Assembly (NCBI GenBank): GCA_937140905.1
Contig: CAKZQO010000307.1
Span: 1-32,173 of the forward strand
DNA length: 32,173 nt
DNA from: an uncultured Spirochaeta sp.
Lineage (GTDB): Bacteria; Spirochaetota; Spirochaetia; DTKZ01
Direction of reading: 5' to 3'
The notes under the pieces were generated by a model. The model did no database searches, was not told where the DNA came from, and was given only the letters and a program-made list of their open reading frames with translations. The position numbers and the translations under genes are program-made. Positions 29,501 to 32,173 of this stretch are shown here, one piece after another (position 1 is the stretch's first letter; each line of letters opens with the position of its first letter).

Positions 29501-31403
29501 CGCATTAGCGGAGAATCGATGGGAGAAGTTGACGGTAGATCTTACCCGAAAGAAGGCCTACTTAGGGGGAAGGGAACTTTCGAATGTTCGGGTAGATTCC
29601 AACTTTGGGAAGCTAAACCGTTTTTTATTTGCAGGTACAGGCGCTCAGGAAGGGACAGTGTACTTAGACGAACTCTACCTATCCAGCCCACAGGCAGGTT
29701 GGGGATTCGCGGGTTCTTTGGAAGGATCCTTCTCGATCCCTGGAACAATAGTAACGATTGGGGATATAGCTGTAATGAGAAATTTGATCATTTCACAAAA
29801 GCTCTCCGCCCGTACTCAAGCTTTCCAGGGAAGACTCGAGGAAGAAACCCCTAGTCTATTGAGTTCTTCCACGGAAGGATCCATAGACCTTCTAGGGGTT
29901 CTCCGAACAGAAGGTTCTTTTACTCTTGATCGTCTACCCGACCGAATCCAGTATGAAGGAGGTCATAGAATACAGTTTCCCGCAGAAGGCGGGATCGTAA
30001 CCGTACGGGATCAATTCAAACGGAGTTACCGTACTCAAGAAGCTTTTCTTAGTCGAATGAATCGGTTGGATTTGAACCTTGGCTCCCCTTTTACCCTTTC
30101 CCTAGGATCAGAGACAACCTTTTTCACTCAAACCCTGTCTCAGACCTGGGATGCGAATCTCTCCAGTGCCCCTACATCGGCATTCTCGCTTCGATTAGAT
30201 GGAAAACTTTCCCACTTCGCAGAGGGCTATTCCTTCGAAACAGAACCCTACGCCAGTTCCTGGATTCATTCCTACCAGTTAATCCTTCCCTACACCTCGG
30301 GAATCAACATCCAGCGGGAAGGCCTCTTTCGATGGGAAACTCGAGTCGAGGGTGAGGTAGTAGGAGTACGCATCACTCCCGAAGTGTCGTACGTGAACAC
30401 GGGGGAAAAAGATGGTCTTCAACGAACCGTGGAAAAGCTACTTCTGGAAGTTCCTCTCCGATTCGGCGGACAGGAAAAGAATCTTGGTAATTCTCTTACC
30501 TTCTCATACTTAAGACAAGGAACGAACACCCGATCCGTGCCTCAGTATGGGAACTTCCCATCGGATCTTTTCACGGTGAGAGATGCGATCTATGACCAAA
30601 CCTATTTCTACCGTTCCTACCCCTTCTATGAGTTGATGATTCCAGGCAGATGGTCGAATTTTTCCTCTGACACCTTAGGTCTTTCCTCTGCCGAGTATGT
30701 TTCACAATTCGGGGTTTCTTTCTCCCGTTCCTATGGTTCTTACTGGCGGGACCTTATCGTTCCCGCCCAAGGGGAGTGCTCTTTCAAAAAAACAATCTCA
30801 CGATCCAACGATACCCTTACCACAACGAACCAGTTGGACCTCTCCCTATTCGCCTCCGCTTTAAACCTCTTTGGACAGGCAGGATCGTATCCATCTACTC
30901 CCTTATGGTACACGGATGAGTACCAGCACAAGCATACTCTATCCATTTTACAGAAAGAAGAGGAATCCACCTGGGAGTGGAAGGTTTCTTCCCAACAGAA
31001 GGTCTTTCTATTCGGAGAAAAAGAACAGAAGGCTACATTGGAACACATGATCTACATCGAGCGCACCGATCGGTTCTCCTATTGGGGCTCTCTTGGGATA
31101 AGTTACACCTGGAAGGGTATCATCCTGAGGGATTTTGACACCTCTTACCTTCGTAGAGCCCGAGACCTGGGAGCCTTCTACCTGCATACGGAAAAGATAG
31201 AGTATCGGTACGAAGACAAGGAAGGCTGGAAACAGTACTTGGTGCTCGGGCACGAAACTGCGCTAACCTTTCCGAAGTACGGCTACATAAAAGCAGAGAT
31301 ACGTCTTGGGCTAGGATTCGAGGAAGATTACTCAGGTCTACCTCCAGGATATAGAATCCTCTTGGGTCTTTCGGGCGGCATCTCTGCTCATTTTACCTTC
31401 TGA
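26565..31403 (+). CDS. Very large SprA-like outer-membrane beta-barrel protein
   Basis: A 1612-residue exported protein starting at GTG. A signal peptide (MKRLTLQVVLLCFLPHFLAAQ) is followed by almost entirely beta-strand-like sequence. The N-terminal part resembles the Bacteroidota protein SprA: a stretch like GYQGKEGEVLQSIRAGNKGI near residues 119-138, followed by PGIAARLQTEHTQHEF, then a strand pattern ending EVYLEDYKG. Two calcium-loop-like motifs, DLDGDGILDEE (about 735) and DANRNGILEID (about 779), are also a SprA-like trait. The last residues, GLSGGISAHFTF, fit a barrel beta-signal ending in phenylalanine. SprA is the translocon of type IX secretion; no other such gene is nearby. The barrel call is firm; homology to SprA is from memory of its pattern. 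Confidence 0.75.
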   Translation: MKRLTLQVVLLCFLPHFLAAQTPPKNPEKEAPETVFQTKMGDTDVDLRLDGFWDASLSGSIGLAVVPGKGIQYPSVFPGFADGLIYEQKPNLILALWLMDRYFFETTLQEKRQLNSYVLGYQGKEGEVLQSIRAGNKGIEISPYPYMDFPGGSRSSPGIAARLQTEHTQHEFLLRYDPSQPVKKTYVGKNSVEELRIDPSAYVQGRFFILPDTEVDSIEVYLEDYKGPFLGSDGRRYRRATEFDVSLSRTEGLVSLQKPSAGRVVVYYEKGGLPVGSSSLGKKALPSFVKKDANAPWEVDPLGEGEDFSWARGPYLDAPIDRFKVTLRGKPSLLLYDPGTFSPFQDYGAYTTQSTAVPTGSNIQVRIVKRGSDVTVSLSYPIQPIYTASESLLRMVLTEGSRRSFQARFPFAEEAPLLYGPDSRKLGSAVDFEILIQTYTPVQSYSLSTDVIPGSVRVFRNGREEKLFSVDYEKGTVSLPYEPAASDRIEIYYRTASGQGAGGDILFGMGSSLRWSESLEGKFALGVRWNVLKGSYSTEPNDHTGIVGLSTQVSYKNENLKLTTDGAIVYYNPDTSGLLRLLGMEGYDLTLEISKNNAFPSSVPDSSFFAGKLNQENRGKLFFKNYETVDLLGGTVLNPYTWNPPQGAQFPYQNGSLPGPYTASASSEGFNRVLVLDYQFSSSEEWVGAQMNLNTGFGSSLDLSEVTAIRFAYKVVAHTGSQTSLNFQIGSISEDLDGDGILDEEVGSSSRGFPFNQGTLTLYVGAGQEGLGNDQRDSEDANRNGILEIDNPALIFPGPGSSEGSLLIDESSKGGWETALIRIPYTERSRLKAVRSIRLIVRKEGSGEVEGKILIGPLVFEGSTLPHQVVGRGEMEVREIYESLADISPPIPLEKVDPDRIKTFHSGGTDQKVLEVKWKNLGDGDKWALYSPTREIPPEQYREVNLYIRTASLGGTGSEARYIFQYTDPEGKGAYVEIPALAENRWEKLTVDLTRKKAYLGGRELSNVRVDSNFGKLNRFLFAGTGAQEGTVYLDELYLSSPQAGWGFAGSLEGSFSIPGTIVTIGDIAVMRNLIISQKLSARTQAFQGRLEEETPSLLSSSTEGSIDLLGVLRTEGSFTLDRLPDRIQYEGGHRIQFPAEGGIVTVRDQFKRSYRTQEAFLSRMNRLDLNLGSPFTLSLGSETTFFTQTLSQTWDANLSSAPTSAFSLRLDGKLSHFAEGYSFETEPYASSWIHSYQLILPYTSGINIQREGLFRWETRVEGEVVGVRITPEVSYVNTGEKDGLQRTVEKLLLEVPLRFGGQEKNLGNSLTFSYLRQGTNTRSVPQYGNFPSDLFTVRDAIYDQTYFYRSYPFYELMIPGRWSNFSSDTLGLSSAEYVSQFGVSFSRSYGSYWRDLIVPAQGECSFKKTISRSNDTLTTTNQLDLSLFASALNLFGQAGSYPSTPLWYTDEYQHKHTLSILQKEEESTWEWKVSSQQKVFLFGEKEQKATLEHMIYIERTDRFSYWGSLGISYTWKGIILRDFDTSYLRRARDLGAFYLHTEKIEYRYEDKEGWKQYLVLGHETALTFPKYGYIKAEIRLGLGFEEDYSGLPPGYRILLGLSGGISAHFTF

Positions 31404-31404
31404 C

Positions 31405-31428
31405 GAAGACTACCTCTTGGTAACCTTC
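31405..31428. other. Imperfect hairpin after the SprA-like gene
   Basis: GAAG-ac-TACC, loop TCTT, GGTA-ac-CTTC forms a stem of two 4-bp blocks around an internal loop, immediately after the stop codon. No T-run follows. It could be a weak terminator or mRNA 3' end structure. Confidence 0.25.
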
Positions 31429-31457
31429 ATTACATTTCCATGAGAATGCGGTATACT
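31429..31457 (+). promoter_or_regulatory. Promoter of the gene at 31486
   Basis: ATTACA (31429-31434), a 17-base spacer and TATACT (31452-31457) form a good promoter. The expected start near 31464 lies in a perfect 12-bp palindrome (31459-31470) that could be an operator. GGAAGGAGG (31472-31480) lies 5 bases before the ATG, so this transcript has a short leader with a strong ribosome binding site. Confidence 0.65.
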
Positions 31458-31485
31458 GTTCATATATGAATGGAAGGAGGACTCG

Positions 31486-32173
31486 ATGAAAAGCCGTCGC
31501 ATCCTATGGGTTATCGTTCTTCTCCTCTGTTCCTTCTGGATATACGCAGAACCCAAAGAAGGATCGGAGGCTTCTTTTTCATTTGGCTTGGGATTAGGGG
31601 TGGGAGTTCAGAACTTCCCTAATCCAAAGTATACAGGGATAGGCACCGAACCAGAGTTCATTACCTATCAGAGCTTGGCCTTGAGCCCAGAGTTCGGATG
31701 GGGAAAGTTCGCCATTGGTTTTTCCTTTGTCCTGAACTACCGGTTTACTGGCGGCAGCTCGGGGAATGAGTTCGAGGTTAGGCGAGAAGATTGGGAAGTG
31801 GGAACCTTCAAGGAGTTCCTGGAAACCTACCTACCGAAGATCAGTTACATTCGATATGGCTTAAAAGGAGATCCCCTCTACATAAAGATGGGAACCATCG
31901 AAGATGCTACCCTGGGGAATGGGTTCATTCTAGGGAACTACTCCAATGCTCTCTACCTTCCCGAAACCCGGATCTTTGGTCTAAGTTTCGATCTAGATGG
32001 CAGTATCCTTTCGGTTCCCTACATCGGGATAGAAACCTTTGTGTCCAATCTCGCCGCTTTCGATCTTGTGGCCGCTCGACTCTATACCCGGCCCTGGGCA
32101 GGGTCTGCTCTACCCCTTCTAAAAGACCTCCAAATTGGGGCCACGGTTGCCACCGATCAAGATCCAGGGTACT
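31486..32173 (+). CDS. Outer-membrane-type protein (N-terminal part only)
   Basis: The first 229 codons of a protein cut by the right edge. It begins with a signal peptide (basic MKSRR, hydrophobic core, cleavage probably near IYA-EP at residue 21). Glycine- and aromatic-rich strands such as FGLGLGVGVQNFP and FAIGFSFVLNYRF follow, as in outer-membrane barrels. A stretch LYIKMGTIEDATLGNGFILG near residue 127 is a possible family mark. I cannot name the family. It is the next gene after the large SprA-like protein on the same strand but has its own promoter, so the two may be related in function without being one operon. Confidence 0.8.
   Translation, partial: MKSRRILWVIVLLLCSFWIYAEPKEGSEASFSFGLGLGVGVQNFPNPKYTGIGTEPEFITYQSLALSPEFGWGKFAIGFSFVLNYRFTGGSSGNEFEVRREDWEVGTFKEFLETYLPKISYIRYGLKGDPLYIKMGTIEDATLGNGFILGNYSNALYLPETRIFGLSFDLDGSILSVPYIGIETFVSNLAAFDLVAARLYTRPWAGSALPLLKDLQIGATVATDQDPGY

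Noticed and set aside
1-32173. CRISPR arrays, insertion sequences, integrases, prophage genes
   Set aside because: I saw no regularly spaced direct repeats, transposase motifs or phage-type genes, and gene spacing is tight and operon-like throughout.

Overview
The window (about 48 % GC by eye) looks like chromosomal DNA from a spirochaete (phylum Spirochaetota). This rests on gene content: YesM-type histidine kinases paired with AraC-type response regulators around sugar ABC and TRAP transporters, a DUF1577-like plus PilZ protein, a short PilZ protein, a ComFB-type protein, large outer-membrane barrel proteins and a lipoprotein. No marker gene settles the species. Genes are packed tightly. 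No gap reaches 300 bases; the longest are the promoter regions at 14257-14405, 6569-6707 and 10008-10115. I saw no insertion sequence, prophage, integrase or CRISPR array.

Layout. (1) 1-6568, minus strand: a carbohydrate ABC operon of binding protein, two permeases, Gfo/Idh/MocA oxidoreductase, sensor kinase and response regulator, the last cut by the window edge. It has no ATPase gene. (2) 6708-11450: a short REC-AraC response regulator, a second sensor kinase overlapping it tail to tail, an AraC regulator, and a divergent second Gfo/Idh/MocA oxidoreductase. (3) 11501-14256, minus strand: a complete TRAP transporter (dctP-dctQ-dctM). (4) 14406-18177: an anaerobic ribonucleotide reductase operon (nrdR, nrdD, a separate glycyl-radical/thioredoxin-like gene, nrdG), ending on the 3' end of an opposing tRNA-Met. 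(5) 18313-24451: thioesterase, stand-alone Bergerat ATPase, two PilZ proteins, lipoprotein, HD phosphohydrolase, a small unknown, ComFB-like protein and DUF503. (6) 24456-32173: a voltage-sensor-like membrane protein with a co-transcribed unknown, then a 1612-residue SprA-like outer-membrane protein and the start of another outer-membrane-type protein.

The most striking feature is in the nrd operon. The NrdD chain stops after its zinc site and lacks the C-terminal glycyl-radical segment. That segment is the core of the next gene (16994-17470), where it is joined to a thioredoxin/glutaredoxin-like domain with a CPNC motif. The two genes are in the same frame, separated by one TAA and a good ribosome binding site. 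This suggests a two-polypeptide class III reductase whose radical subunit carries its own redox domain.

A second theme is translation start. At least seven genes that head transcription units have a sigma-70-like -10 box 6 to 8 nt before the start codon and no usable Shine-Dalgarno sequence, as expected for leaderless mRNAs. The transporter, nrd and 31486 units have ordinary leaders with ribosome binding sites.
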